64,000 bases of DNA from Acinetobacter seifertii (GTDB taxonomy: Bacteria > Pseudomonadota > Gammaproteobacteria > Pseudomonadales > Moraxellaceae), in the NCBI RefSeq assembly GCF_000368065.1, contig NZ_KB851200.1, positions 1,295,204 through 1,359,203 of the forward strand, given 5' to 3'. Positions 36,192 through 44,550 of this stretch are shown one piece after another. Under the pieces are notes generated by a model, which did no database searches, was not told the origin of the DNA, and saw only the letters and a list, made by a program, of their open reading frames with translations. The position numbers and the translations under genes were made by a program. Position 1 is the first letter of the stretch. Every line of letters starts with the position of its first letter.

Positions 36192-37278
36192 GGCGAATTC
36201 AAACATGAGGTGCGACAGTTTCAAAAGCCATATGATAATCAACAAGCTGAGCAAATTTCTCTAATGGTGTAAGCCAATCTAACGCCTTTCTAGGACGAGT
36301 ATTCAGTGACATGGCAACTTGATTTAAATAATGCTGATCTGCCTGATTTAAATCAATCCCTTTAGGTAAATATTGCCTAATTAAACCATTCATATTTTCG
36401 CATGTGCCTTTTTGCCAGGGTGAATGTGGGTCACAGAAATATACATCTATGCCTAAATCTTCTTCGAGTATTTTATGTTCTGACATCTCACGTCCACGGT
36501 CATAGGTCAACGTTTTACGCAGTTCTGCAGGTAAATATTTCAGAGCTTCAGTTAAAGCCTTGCGCACTGATTCTGCCTTTGCATCAGGTAATGTTGCCAA
36601 GATACAGAGCCGTGTATTTCGTTCAATAAGTGTTGCTATCGAACTTTTATTGTCTTTACCTTTAATTAAATCAGCTTCCCAATGACCCGGTATTTTTCTT
36701 TCTTGAACTTCGGCTGGGCGCTCATGAATAGTTTTAATATCCTGTAATATAGAATCTTTTTTAGGTTCACCGTTAGCTTTTCGCTTTTTATTTTCATGAC
36801 GTAGACAGGATAATAAGTCTTTTTTCAACTCACCCTTGGGTAATGCTCGTATCGTTGAATAAATCGTTGTATGGCTTACATTCATTGTTTGATCCAAATC
36901 AGGAAATGTCTTTAAACGCTTTGCTATTTGCTGAGGAGACCATAAACAACGGATCGCTTCAACAATAAATTTCCAGAGGATTGAATCGATTTTGAGTTTT
37001 CTGTGACCACGTCTACGTCTAGCAAAAGTGTTATCAGAAGCATATTGAGCTTGATAAACGTCATTGATGCTATTTCTTTTAAGCTCACGATAGATCGTAC
37101 TAGGATGTCTTTTAATAAGTTCAGCAAATTTTCTGGCTGAAAAGCCTTCTTTTCTTGACTCAAGCATTAATGCAGTACGATCTTCAAAGTTAAGATGATG
37201 GTATGACAATTTTATATACTCCATAAACCCTTTAAATTAATTAGGTGGTTTATGTCGCACTTCAAGTTTTACTCTGCC
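36192..37278 (-). mobile_element. IS30-family insertion sequence, ISAba125-like, copy 2
   Basis: The element has the same 1,087-bp length, ends and orientation as copy 1, and no difference from it was seen by reading. The target duplication is ATG (36189-36191 and 37279-37281). Its different target duplication shows an independent insertion and not a tandem duplication of the region. Confidence 0.9.
36199..37224 (-). CDS. IS30-family transposase, copy 2
   Basis: The 341-aa product is identical to that of copy 1, with the same helix-turn-helix and DDE residues. The gene start lies 54 bp inside the right end of the element. Identity of the two copies suggests recent transposition or gene conversion. 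Confidence 0.95.
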   Translation of the reverse strand: MEYIKLSYHHLNFEDRTALMLESRKEGFSARKFAELIKRHPSTIYRELKRNSINDVYQAQYASDNTFARRRRGHRKLKIDSILWKFIVEAIRCLWSPQQIAKRLKTFPDLDQTMNVSHTTIYSTIRALPKGELKKDLLSCLRHENKKRKANGEPKKDSILQDIKTIHERPAEVQERKIPGHWEADLIKGKDNKSSIATLIERNTRLCILATLPDAKAESVRKALTEALKYLPAELRKTLTYDRGREMSEHKILEEDLGIDVYFCDPHSPWQKGTCENMNGLIRQYLPKGIDLNQADQHYLNQVAMSLNTRPRKALDWLTPLEKFAQLVDYHMAFETVAPHV

Positions 37279-37446
37279 ATGTCTTGTTCCGTCATCGGCA
37301 GGATCAACGCTAGATCCATCCTTAGTGATCGAGTTATACATTTCATCCTCTTTTTTATCGTCTATAAATTCTTCATCTTCAAAATCAAGAGGCTCTTCAT
37401 CATCTTCAAAGTTTAAAGGCTTTTCTTCATCTATCATGTGATTCAT

Positions 37447-38071
37447 CCTTTTTAAGTTATGTCATTTCATGCTCAATTAAATACAGAATATATTCAACAG
37501 TGAACACACATCATTTATGTAACGAACACTTAAGAAATATTAAAAGATATAAAATTAAAAAGATGTTATTCGAAGTACTTTAAAAATTCTTTAATAACAG
37601 GCAAACATTTAAAACTTTCATGAGCGTTCGCTAACCTCCCCATTCATATTTTGACTTTATACAAAAAGCTTTCTTCGACCAAAGTCACGCATTCGCTCCC
37701 GTACCCGTTTGTTTTCGCCATAAACTGCAATGACAGTAATAAATAGTTTTCATTTAAAGAAATATAGAAATTTTCTTGATTACATAAACAAGAACCGATG
37801 TTACTCATATAGCGTATTTAATTCATCACTATGAAATTTTAATAATCGTTTTAAATATTTATTATGTATATATTTTTATTATTTAATCTAAAATAAAATA
37901 TAACTAATTGATTTAATTTAAATTTTAAAAAAGATATTGATATGTAAAGCTTTTTTGTATTATAAGATAAAACATGATTTTTAATAACACTTGAGTAATT
38001 AATAGTCATTGAAATATTGGGAATAAACCTTATATTGAGTACAGGTTCATACCTTAACTGAGGAAAAGCTC
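37447..38071. other. 625-bp intergenic region with a possible gene remnant
   Basis: No intact gene is visible. On the minus strand a 31-codon open stretch ending at TAA 37657-37659 codes VIAVYGENKRVRERMRDFG... and looks like the tail of a protein, with no start codon before an in-frame stop, so it may be a remnant. Its base composition is clearly less AT-rich than the flanks. The region 37740-38040 is very AT-rich and must contain the promoter of the YARHG gene. Confidence 0.35.
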
Positions 38072-38341
38072 ATGAATAAATTATTGGTTGCAGTATTCAC
38101 TGGAATGGTATCTCTTGCCGGCTTCAGTGCTCAAGCTGCAACACCTGAGCAAGAATGTCAAAAATTGCAAGATGATTACAATTTGATTTATGCATCAAAA
38201 GGCTTTTGCTTTAAAGACCAAGATGCTAAAGAAAAATATGGTAATGAAAACTGTCATACGACTAAGCCAAAATTCTCTGATAAAGAGCAGCAACGTCTAG
38301 ACGCAATTAAAGAACGTCAAAAAGAATTGAAGTGTAAATAG
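38072..38341 (+). CDS. Exported YARHG-domain protein
   Basis: The 89-aa protein has a clear signal peptide (MNKLLVAVFTGMVSLAGFSAQA|A, cleavage after about 22). The mature part resembles the YARHG domain: YASKGFCFKDQDAKEKYG, then FSDKEQQRLDAIKERQKEL. Cysteines at the mature start, in GFCF, in ENCH and at the end suggest disulfides in the periplasm. A GAGGAAAAG site precedes the ATG. It is followed after 18 bp by the HIT gene. The function of the domain is unknown. Confidence 0.75.
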   Translation: MNKLLVAVFTGMVSLAGFSAQAATPEQECQKLQDDYNLIYASKGFCFKDQDAKEKYGNENCHTTKPKFSDKEQQRLDAIKERQKELKCK

Positions 38342-38359
38342 TACTTAAAGGAATAATTC

Positions 38360-38773
38360 ATGGCATATGATGATCAAAATATCTTCGCAAAAATTTTACG
38401 TGGTGAACTTCCAGCGATAAAACTCTATGAAGATGATCAAGTTCTAGCTTTTATGGATATTATGCCCCAAGCCGATGGTCATGCATTAGTTATTCCAAAA
38501 ACTCCTGCAGTAACTTTACTTGATTTACCCCCTGAGGGAGCAGCTTACACCATCCAGATTGTGCAAAAGATTGCGAAAGCAATGGAAACAGCACTAAACC
38601 TAGATGGTATTGTTCTCATGCAATTATCTGGCGCCGCTGCTGGACAAACTGTCCCTCACGTTCACTTTCACCTAATTCCAACAAATGTTCACCAGCTTGG
38701 TAAACATGCTGCGCAATTAGGAGATCAAGATAAAATCAAGGCTTTAGCCGAAAAAATTAAAGCAGTTCTTTGA
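38360..38773 (+). CDS. HIT family nucleotide hydrolase/transferase
   Basis: The 137-aa protein has the histidine triad HVHFHLIP near residue 98 and the HALVIPKTPAVTLLDLP segment of the Hint/HIT branch. These enzymes hydrolyse nucleoside phosphoramidates or adenylyl-lysine. It starts with IFAKILRGELPAIKLYEDDQVLAF, as in HinT-like proteins, although the usual C-terminal part is short. AAAGGAA precedes the ATG. Confidence 0.88.
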   Translation: MAYDDQNIFAKILRGELPAIKLYEDDQVLAFMDIMPQADGHALVIPKTPAVTLLDLPPEGAAYTIQIVQKIAKAMETALNLDGIVLMQLSGAAAGQTVPHVHFHLIPTNVHQLGKHAAQLGDQDKIKALAEKIKAVL

Positions 38774-38784
38774 TTTAAAGAGTT

Positions 38785-38814
38785 AAAAGCGGAGCTTAGG
38801 CTCCGCTTTTTTTA
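38785..38814 (+). terminator. Terminator after the HIT gene
   Basis: A perfect 11-bp stem AAAAGCGGAGC / GCTCCGCTTTT with a TTAG loop is followed by more T residues. Confidence 0.9.
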
Positions 38815-38865
38815 TTTAAAAAGTGTAATAAAATCAAAATAAAATAAAGTATTTCTAATTCTTAT

Positions 38866-38916
38866 TTGTCATAAAACTGTCATTTCTTCTTCACTCCACT
38901 GTCACAAAGTTTACAG
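38866..38916 (+). promoter_or_regulatory. PHO-box array upstream of the porin gene
   Basis: Five 7-bp units occur at an exact 11-bp period: TTGTCAT (38866), CTGTCAT (38877), TCTTCAC (38888), CTGTCAC (38899) and TTTACAG (38910). Units 1-2 with the AAAA spacer match the E. coli PHO-box consensus almost perfectly, and units 3-5 are degenerate, as in multi-site PhoB promoters. The array ends 111 bp before the porin ATG. A weak -10 (TAGCAA, 38925-38930) follows at about the expected distance. Confidence 0.78.
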
Positions 38917-39027
38917 ATACTTCTTAGCAAGTTGGTGAGCTTCTGTAACTTTTTGTACATAAGCCAACTACAAAATAAAAGTTAGCTAGGCATACGCCAT
39001 TTAAAAATACCTTTTGGAGAAATCTCA

Positions 39028-40089
39028 ATGAAGAAATTGCTTCTCGCTGCCGCAGTTGCAACTCTAAGCGTAAACGCGGTGCAAGCAGCGCCAACTTTGT
39101 ACGGTAAACTCAATGTTACCATTGACCAAGTTGACAACAAAAATTTCGATGGTAAAAGTGACGTTACCGAAGTTAACTCTAACGCGTCTCGTATTGGGGT
39201 AAAAGGCGAAGAGAAATTGACTGATAACTTGTCAGCAGTTTATTTAGCTGAATGGCAAATTAATGCTGATGGTGATGGTACAGATCTTGGTCAACGTAAC
39301 CGTTATATCGGTATCAAATCAAATAATGTTGGTACATTAAAAGTTGGTAAATTTGACTCTTACTTCAAAAATGCCGCTGGTAACTACCAAGACATCTATA
39401 ACGACCACACTATTTTAGATATTACCAACACAATGTATGGTGAAGAACGTCTAAATAACGTTATTGGTTTTGAATCTGATCCTAAACTTCTTGCTGGTGT
39501 AACATTCAATGTAATGTTCCAACAAGGTGAAACGCCTGCTGATCCAACTCCAGGCGCATCTGGTAACGATGACAAACGTAATGGTTTTGGTGACTCAGTT
39601 TCAGGCTCTCTCGGCTACGAAAATAAAGACATTGGTTTAGCATTGGCTGCTGCTGCTAACTACAGCGTACAAGGTAAATACAATGCTTATGGCCTTAGCA
39701 ATATTTTCTCTGATGCTTACCGTGTAACAGGTTCTTACGATTTTAGCAAGCTTGGCGCAACTGGTCTTGTGTTGGGTGGTTTATGGCAACATGCTGAACC
39801 AACTGATGAGTTGACTAAATATAAAGGCTTACAAGAAGATGCATGGGTTGGTGCTATAACTTACAAAATTGGTGAAACACCTTTTGTTGTAAAAGGACAA
39901 TACCAATCATCTAAAGCTTCTGTAGATGGTCAGCAAGATCGTAAAATTGATCAATACGGCGTAGGCTTAGACTACAAAATCAATAAACAAGCACGTTTCT
40001 ACGGTATTGTTGCTCAACAAAAACGTGACTGGCTTGCTCAAGACGATAAACGTACTGTTGTAGGTGCTGGTATGGAATATAACTTCTAA
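39028..40089 (+). CDS. Outer membrane porin, probably phosphate-starvation induced
   Basis: The 353-aa protein has a signal peptide (cleavage after VQA, residue 20) and the general porin layout: APTLYGKLNVTID start, alternating beta strands, and a C-terminal phenylalanine in GMEYNF. It belongs with 16-stranded trimeric porins. It is preceded by a PHO-box array, so a role in phosphate or phosphorylated anion uptake is likely, similar to PhoE/OprP in function but not obviously in sequence. A TTGGAG site precedes the ATG. Confidence 0.85.
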   Translation: MKKLLLAAAVATLSVNAVQAAPTLYGKLNVTIDQVDNKNFDGKSDVTEVNSNASRIGVKGEEKLTDNLSAVYLAEWQINADGDGTDLGQRNRYIGIKSNNVGTLKVGKFDSYFKNAAGNYQDIYNDHTILDITNTMYGEERLNNVIGFESDPKLLAGVTFNVMFQQGETPADPTPGASGNDDKRNGFGDSVSGSLGYENKDIGLALAAAANYSVQGKYNAYGLSNIFSDAYRVTGSYDFSKLGATGLVLGGLWQHAEPTDELTKYKGLQEDAWVGAITYKIGETPFVVKGQYQSSKASVDGQQDRKIDQYGVGLDYKINKQARFYGIVAQQKRDWLAQDDKRTVVGAGMEYNF

Positions 40090-40110
40090 GTTATTAACCA
40101 TCCTTCATAA

Positions 40111-40140
40111 AAATAAAAGGGCTTGCGCCCTTTTATTTTA
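40111..40140 (+). terminator. Porin gene terminator
   Basis: A 12-bp perfect stem AAATAAAAGGGC / GCCCTTTTATTT with a TTGC loop, directly after the porin gene. Confidence 0.87.
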
Positions 40141-40151
40141 TTGTACGTACT

Positions 40152-40184
40152 AAAAAAGCCGATATAAAAATGATCGGCTTTTTT
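40152..40184 (-). terminator. Terminator of the YidB gene
   Basis: A 12-bp stem AAAAAAGCCGAT / ATCGGCTTTTTT with a 9-nt loop just past the YidB stop codon; U-rich on both strands. Confidence 0.85.
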
Positions 40185-40196
40185 AAAGTATATCTC

Positions 40197-40787
40197 TTAT
40201 TTTAAGAAACCACTTACCAGATTCATCACATTTTGAATGTCTTGATTCGCTTCTTGATGATCTGTACTGTCACCCTGAGGTGTTAAAGAGTCAATAACCT
40301 GAGGTAACACAGATGCGATCGCACCATAAACTTGTTCTTTTGGCGCTTGAGCCTGCTGGGCAACTTGCTCAATATCTGCTGGGTTAAATAGGCTTTGTAA
40401 TTGCTGGGTAGGAACTTCACTATTACTTTGATTTGGGTCAACCCAACTTTGAACTTGGCTACCTAAGCCAGCGCCTTTTAACTTTTCTAAAGCAGCTTGT
40501 AATCCACCTTGTTGTTGAACCCAACCTAAAATTAAAGGTACAACCGCAATTAATAAACTTTGTACGCCACCACCTGTTTGAGGTGCATTGTTGTTGCCTG
40601 TCACTTGTCCTAATACCGAACCTAATACTCCACCCAAACCGCCTTGAGCACCAGAAGAAGTATTACCGCCCATTTGTCCCAATACAGAACCTAAAATTCC
40701 ACCCAAACCACCTTGACCTGATGCTTGCTGGTTCCCACCTAAAGCCTGCTGAGCCAAAACTTCTACAATGTTGCTTAAATTTGTCAT
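40197..40787 (-). CDS. YidB family (DUF937) protein
   Basis: The 196-aa protein has a glycine/glutamine-rich N half with two copies of GGLGG(I/V)LGSVLGQ and a DUF937/YidB core (SLLIAVVPLILGWVQQQGGL, the LQSLFNPADIEQVA and LPQVIDSLTPQG segments). The role of YidB is unknown; the repeats look suited to self-assembly. An AAGAG site precedes the ATG. Confidence 0.85.
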   Translation of the reverse strand: MTNLSNIVEVLAQQALGGNQQASGQGGLGGILGSVLGQMGGNTSSGAQGGLGGVLGSVLGQVTGNNNAPQTGGGVQSLLIAVVPLILGWVQQQGGLQAALEKLKGAGLGSQVQSWVDPNQSNSEVPTQQLQSLFNPADIEQVAQQAQAPKEQVYGAIASVLPQVIDSLTPQGDSTDHQEANQDIQNVMNLVSGFLK

Positions 40788-40886
40788 GTGTAACTCTTAT
40801 GTATGGTTTATACACGAGCATACGCGGATTCTTGTTGAGACAGCAAAAGCCAAATTGTTAAATTTTGAAAGAGATTTAGTGCTCTT

Positions 40887-41348
40887 TTACCAGCGGAATT
40901 TATTCCAGTTCTCTGGGTTTGCCCAGAACTTTGAATTAAACCAATCTGGAACATGCTTATAGGTCAAGATGTTAAATTGCCATAAAGCAAAATCACTATC
41001 ATGTGATGTTTTATCAATGAGTTGCGTAAAACCTAAAGAACGTAATAACTGTTCATCACTGCGTTTACTTACTACAACAATTCGTTTTGCTAATAAATCT
41101 CTTAGCTTCACTAACAATTGTGACTTTTGTAGTTCAGTTATGTTCTGCATTTCATCTGTATCAAACAATACAAAACCCAAATCATAACGCTGAGTAAAAG
41201 GCAGACTTAAAAGCTCAATTACGGTAAAATAGTGCCATTGAATTGCGTTATTCTGGTCAATTTTCTGGCCAATACAAAGTGCAGTATGAATGGGCTGTTC
41301 GTTTGATAAATCGTCTAGCATAGAAGTGATGACATTTTGTTCAGCCAT
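40887..41348 (-). CDS. DUF6231 family protein
   Basis: The 153-aa protein matches DUF6231 in memory: an N-terminal strand-helix layout with YDLGFVLFDTDEM, KRIVVVSKR and a Trp/Asn-rich end (FNSKFWANPENWNKFRW). It has the look of a Rossmann-like domain without cofactor motifs. It is divergent from the DUF2797 gene and their 5' ends are only 39 bp apart, so control may be shared. The function is unknown. Confidence 0.75.
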   Translation of the reverse strand: MAEQNVITSMLDDLSNEQPIHTALCIGQKIDQNNAIQWHYFTVIELLSLPFTQRYDLGFVLFDTDEMQNITELQKSQLLVKLRDLLAKRIVVVSKRSDEQLLRSLGFTQLIDKTSHDSDFALWQFNILTYKHVPDWFNSKFWANPENWNKFRW

Positions 41349-41387
41349 AACTGCAACCCTTAATTGAAAGATGTGAGTTTAAACTTT

Positions 41388-42257
41388 ATGGAACTACAAG
41401 GCATTTGCCATAAAATGCATGCAGGCCTAAAAGATGCTAGTGTAACTGATCAACAGACAACCAAGGCAAATGTTGAATACAAATTTGTATTAGACCGTTC
41501 AGAAATTGATCTTCCTTTTAATTTAGGACAAGAACTAGAAATCGAATGGACAGGTAATATCTATTGCACTTCATGTGGCACTAAAACACCGAAGTCTTAT
41601 TCTCAAGGTCACTGCTTTAAATGTTTTAAAACAAAAGCTGAATGTGACCTATGCATTATGAAACCAGAAACATGCCACTACCATTTAGGTACATGTCGTG
41701 AAGATGACTTTGCCCATAATGTTTGTTTCCAACCCCATATTGTGTACTTGGCAAATTCGAGTGCTTTAAAAGTAGGTATTACTCGTGTTAGTCATATGCC
41801 AGGTCGTTGGTTAGATCAAGGAGCAACTCAGGCTTTACCAATTATGAAAGTTGGATCACGCCGTTTATCTGGTCAGCTTGAAACGATGTTTGGTTCTTTA
41901 ATTGCTGACAAAACTGATTGGCGTAAACTCCTTAAGGGTGAAGCTGAACCTCTTAAACTGACAGAACAGCGTGATCAATTAATCGCGGAGTTTGCACCAA
42001 AAATTCAAACGATTCGTGAGGAATTCAGCCAAAATCTTGAATTTAACGAAACTGTTGAATTATTAGAAGATGAGTTACCGCGCGAATTTGTCTACCCAGT
42101 AGAACAATATCCTGAAAAAATTAAATCTCTAAACCTAGATAAAACACCAAAAATTCGTGGTGTATTACAAGGTATTAAAGGCCAATATTTAATCTTTGAT
42201 ATTGGTGTGATCAACATTCGTAAATATACGGGTTACGAGCTTATTATACGTGCCTAG
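41388..42257 (+). CDS. DUF2797 zinc-binding protein
   Basis: The 289-aa protein has cysteine pairs suited to zinc (CTSCGTKTP, CFKCFKTKAECDLCIMKPETCHYH, GTCRE) and then the DUF2797 core KVGITRVSHMPGRWLDQGA, which resembles a GIY-YIG-like fold segment. The ATG at 41388 is chosen over an upstream in-frame TTG, although neither has a strong ribosome site. The function is unknown; the zinc ribbon suggests nucleic acid contact. Confidence 0.8.
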   Translation: MELQGICHKMHAGLKDASVTDQQTTKANVEYKFVLDRSEIDLPFNLGQELEIEWTGNIYCTSCGTKTPKSYSQGHCFKCFKTKAECDLCIMKPETCHYHLGTCREDDFAHNVCFQPHIVYLANSSALKVGITRVSHMPGRWLDQGATQALPIMKVGSRRLSGQLETMFGSLIADKTDWRKLLKGEAEPLKLTEQRDQLIAEFAPKIQTIREEFSQNLEFNETVELLEDELPREFVYPVEQYPEKIKSLNLDKTPKIRGVLQGIKGQYLIFDIGVINIRKYTGYELIIRA

Positions 42258-42266
42258 ATAGGTTTT

Positions 42267-42290
42267 AAAGCCCCTAAAATGGGGCTTTTT
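42267..42290. terminator. Terminator between DUF2797 and ABC permease genes
   Basis: A perfect 8-bp stem AAAGCCCC / GGGGCTTT with a 6-nt loop and a T-run on the plus strand separates convergent genes. The gap to the permease stop is only a few bases. Confidence 0.82.
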
Positions 42291-42292
42291 AA

Positions 42293-43411
42293 TTAAGATA
42301 ATCTGTTTCTGAATAGCCAAGCTGCTAAAGGTAAAGTAACTACTCCCAGTATAATCATTGGGATAAAGTTGTATTTGACTTGTGCAAAGCCTGCACCTTC
42401 CAAATAAACTCGTTGTACCAAGTTAATTCCAAATCTTAATGGATTTGCGTACGTTGCTATTTGTAATACTTTCGGCATATTTTCTACTGGTGTAAGTAAG
42501 CCTGAAAGTAACATTAAAGGCATAATGAGTAAAAACGTAAATAGCATGGCTTGTTGCATATTTAAAGATAACGCTGAAATAGATAAACCCACACCAACTA
42601 CAGCTACGTTAAAACTCAATAAACCAAAATAAAGTAGCCCAATAGAGCCATACATGGGAATTTTAAACCAGAACAAAATAATCAAGAGAATAATAGTTGA
42701 TTGCATCAACCCTACAAAAATTGGCGGTAAGGCTTTACCAATCATAATTTGTAATGGTGTATATGGTGTCACTAGTAACTGATCGAAAGTACCTTGCTCA
42801 CGTTCACGAGCAACTGATAAAGCAGATAAAAGTAATGTCTGCATCATACTTAAAGCTGCAATTAATGATGGCATTAAGCTCCAACGAGACTCTTGATTTG
42901 GGTTGTACCATGTTCTTGTTTCAAAACTAATCGGCAAAGCTGAGTTAAATTTTTGCTGATTAAACTCCCCAATTATTTTATTTAGATATGAACCGGCTAC
43001 AACTGCGGTTGATGAATTCCTACCATCAACAATGACCTGTATAGGTGAACTTTGGTTATCATTTAATTTGTTCTCAAAGTCTGAAGGAATCGTAATCACG
43101 ACCAGTGCCTGACGGCTATCAATTATTTGTTTGATTTGTTCGGTATATTCAAGTGTTGCAACACGTTTAAAAATACCAGAACCATCTAGTTTTGAGATTA
43201 GCTCATATGAGACTTGTCCATTACTCTGATCTAAAATTGCATAGTCCACACGGTTAACATCATAAGTTGCAGCATAACCGAATAAAAGTGCCTGCATGAG
43301 GGCTGGTACAAATAGAATGACTCTATTTGCAGGGTCACTAAAAATGGTTAAGAATTCTTTTTTAACTAAAAAACTTAAATGTTTTAGCCAAGCGATTAGT
43401 TGCTGCCCCAT
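42293..43411 (-). CDS. ABC-2 type transporter permease (YbhR-like)
   Basis: The 372-aa protein has one N-terminal membrane segment, a large periplasmic domain (about 50-180) and five more segments with the SVAREREQGTFDQLLVTPYTPLQIMIGKALPP motif of the ABC-2 family. It is the last gene in the order HlyD-ATPase-permease-permease, as in E. coli ybhGFSR. The exporter probably handles drugs or hydrophobic ions. Confidence 0.88.
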   Translation of the reverse strand: MGQQLIAWLKHLSFLVKKEFLTIFSDPANRVILFVPALMQALLFGYAATYDVNRVDYAILDQSNGQVSYELISKLDGSGIFKRVATLEYTEQIKQIIDSRQALVVITIPSDFENKLNDNQSSPIQVIVDGRNSSTAVVAGSYLNKIIGEFNQQKFNSALPISFETRTWYNPNQESRWSLMPSLIAALSMMQTLLLSALSVAREREQGTFDQLLVTPYTPLQIMIGKALPPIFVGLMQSTIILLIILFWFKIPMYGSIGLLYFGLLSFNVAVVGVGLSISALSLNMQQAMLFTFLLIMPLMLLSGLLTPVENMPKVLQIATYANPLRFGINLVQRVYLEGAGFAQVKYNFIPMIILGVVTLPLAAWLFRNRLS

Positions 43412-43415
43412 AACT

Positions 43416-44540
43416 TTATCCCAACCGTTTTTTTAGTGAAAAGTTCACGGCACATATCAAAACGACGATATATCCCAGTAAAAAGCCACATTCTTTAAGC
43501 CATAACTTCCAATCATCACCTCCCATAAATAAAGTTTTAATTAAAATCATAAAGTGTGTAGCTGGAAGCAATTGGCTAATAATTTGCACAACTAAAGGTA
43601 AGTTGCGGGTATCGAAAACAAATCCTGACAGCATAAGTGCGGGCATAAAACTTGCCAATAAAGCAATTTGACTTGCCTGAAACTGACTTTGAGCAAAACC
43701 GGATATAGTTAAACCAAGTAATAAAGAAACAACTAAATAGAGAAATGAAGCCGATAAAATTGCGAATAATGAACCGCGCATGGGCACTTCAAAAATAAAA
43801 TAGGCAGCAATAATACAGATCACGATATCAATCATGCCGACCACCACATAGGGAATGAGTTTTGCTAATACAATTTCAAAAGGTCGTACGGGCGTAACAA
43901 ATAAGGCTTCTAGTGTTCCTCTTTCCCTTTCACGGGCAATAAGCAGCCCCGTTAAAAATGCGCCAATTAAAGTCAAAATGAGTACCATTAAGCCAGGGAC
44001 TAAAAACCAAGTACTATTCGCAGATTCGTTAAACCATATTCGTTGTTCAATATTAATGGCGCTTGACGTTGCTAATATTTGCCCACGGTCAACTTGTATA
44101 GACGGCGCGGTAGCTAAAGCACCTGCAACATAACCTTCTAAGGCTGTTGCTATGGTGGTGGATGTACCATTTAATAATAGTTGAACCTTTGCATTACCTT
44201 GCTGTGCCTGAGTGGCGAAATCTGAAGGAAAATGCAAAATGGCATCAATTTCGCCATCTCGAATGGCCTGCTCTGCTTCAGGTAAATTATGAAACTCTTG
44301 ACTAGTTAAATATCGTGAGCCATTCAAACCCGCTAAAGCTTGATGGATTTGTGGTGAAGACTGATCAACGACAACTCCGACCCTGGCCTGATTTAAGTCA
44401 AAGGAAAGTCCATAACCAAACAGTAGAATTAAAATAACAGGCAAAACGAGTCCAATTCCGAGGCTACTTTTGTCACGAATGAGCTGCTTAGTTTCTTTAC
44501 GAACTAATGCGATCAATCGATTCCAAAATCCTAAGCTCAT
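43416..44540 (-). CDS. ABC-2 type transporter permease (YbhS-like)
   Basis: The 374-aa protein shares the layout of its neighbour and contains LIARERERGTLEALFVTPVRPFEIVLAKLIPY. The ATG at 44540 is chosen since GGAGG lies 6 nt upstream; the frame runs 21 nt further into the ATPase gene end. The two permeases should form a heterodimer driven by the duplicated ATPase. Gaps are 10 and 4 bp, typical of one operon. Confidence 0.88.
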   Translation of the reverse strand: MSLGFWNRLIALVRKETKQLIRDKSSLGIGLVLPVILILLFGYGLSFDLNQARVGVVVDQSSPQIHQALAGLNGSRYLTSQEFHNLPEAEQAIRDGEIDAILHFPSDFATQAQQGNAKVQLLLNGTSTTIATALEGYVAGALATAPSIQVDRGQILATSSAINIEQRIWFNESANSTWFLVPGLMVLILTLIGAFLTGLLIARERERGTLEALFVTPVRPFEIVLAKLIPYVVVGMIDIVICIIAAYFIFEVPMRGSLFAILSASFLYLVVSLLLGLTISGFAQSQFQASQIALLASFMPALMLSGFVFDTRNLPLVVQIISQLLPATHFMILIKTLFMGGDDWKLWLKECGFLLGYIVVLICAVNFSLKKRLG

Positions 44541-44550
44541 TATAGACCTC

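Larger units (their letters stand above)
36147..37437 (-). pseudogene. Small acidic-protein gene split by the second IS30-family copy
   Basis: The 5' part (37437-37279) codes an Asp/Glu-rich chain with an internal repeat (PLNFEDDEEPLDFEDEEF). The IS interrupts it after ...DDGTRH. Removing the element and one ATG duplication joins it in frame to IRPEDGDPIELDE and a TAA at 36147-36149, restoring a 66-aa protein (69 aa from an upstream ATG at 37446). The ATG at 37437 has AAGG 9 nt upstream. With the element present the frame ends in IS-derived residues (GRVKLEVRHKPPN). The family is not recognised. Confidence 0.8.

Noticed and set aside
31627..37446. Composite transposon formed by the two IS copies
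   Set aside because: Each copy has its own, different 3-bp target duplication, and each splits a gene whose two halves remain on either side. This shows two separate insertions into an original chromosome and not arrival of the segment as one unit.
40433..40861. Plus-strand 142-aa frame opposite YidB
   Set aside because: It is complementary to the glycine/glutamine-rich YidB gene and has a Leu/Pro-rich low-complexity product expected from that.
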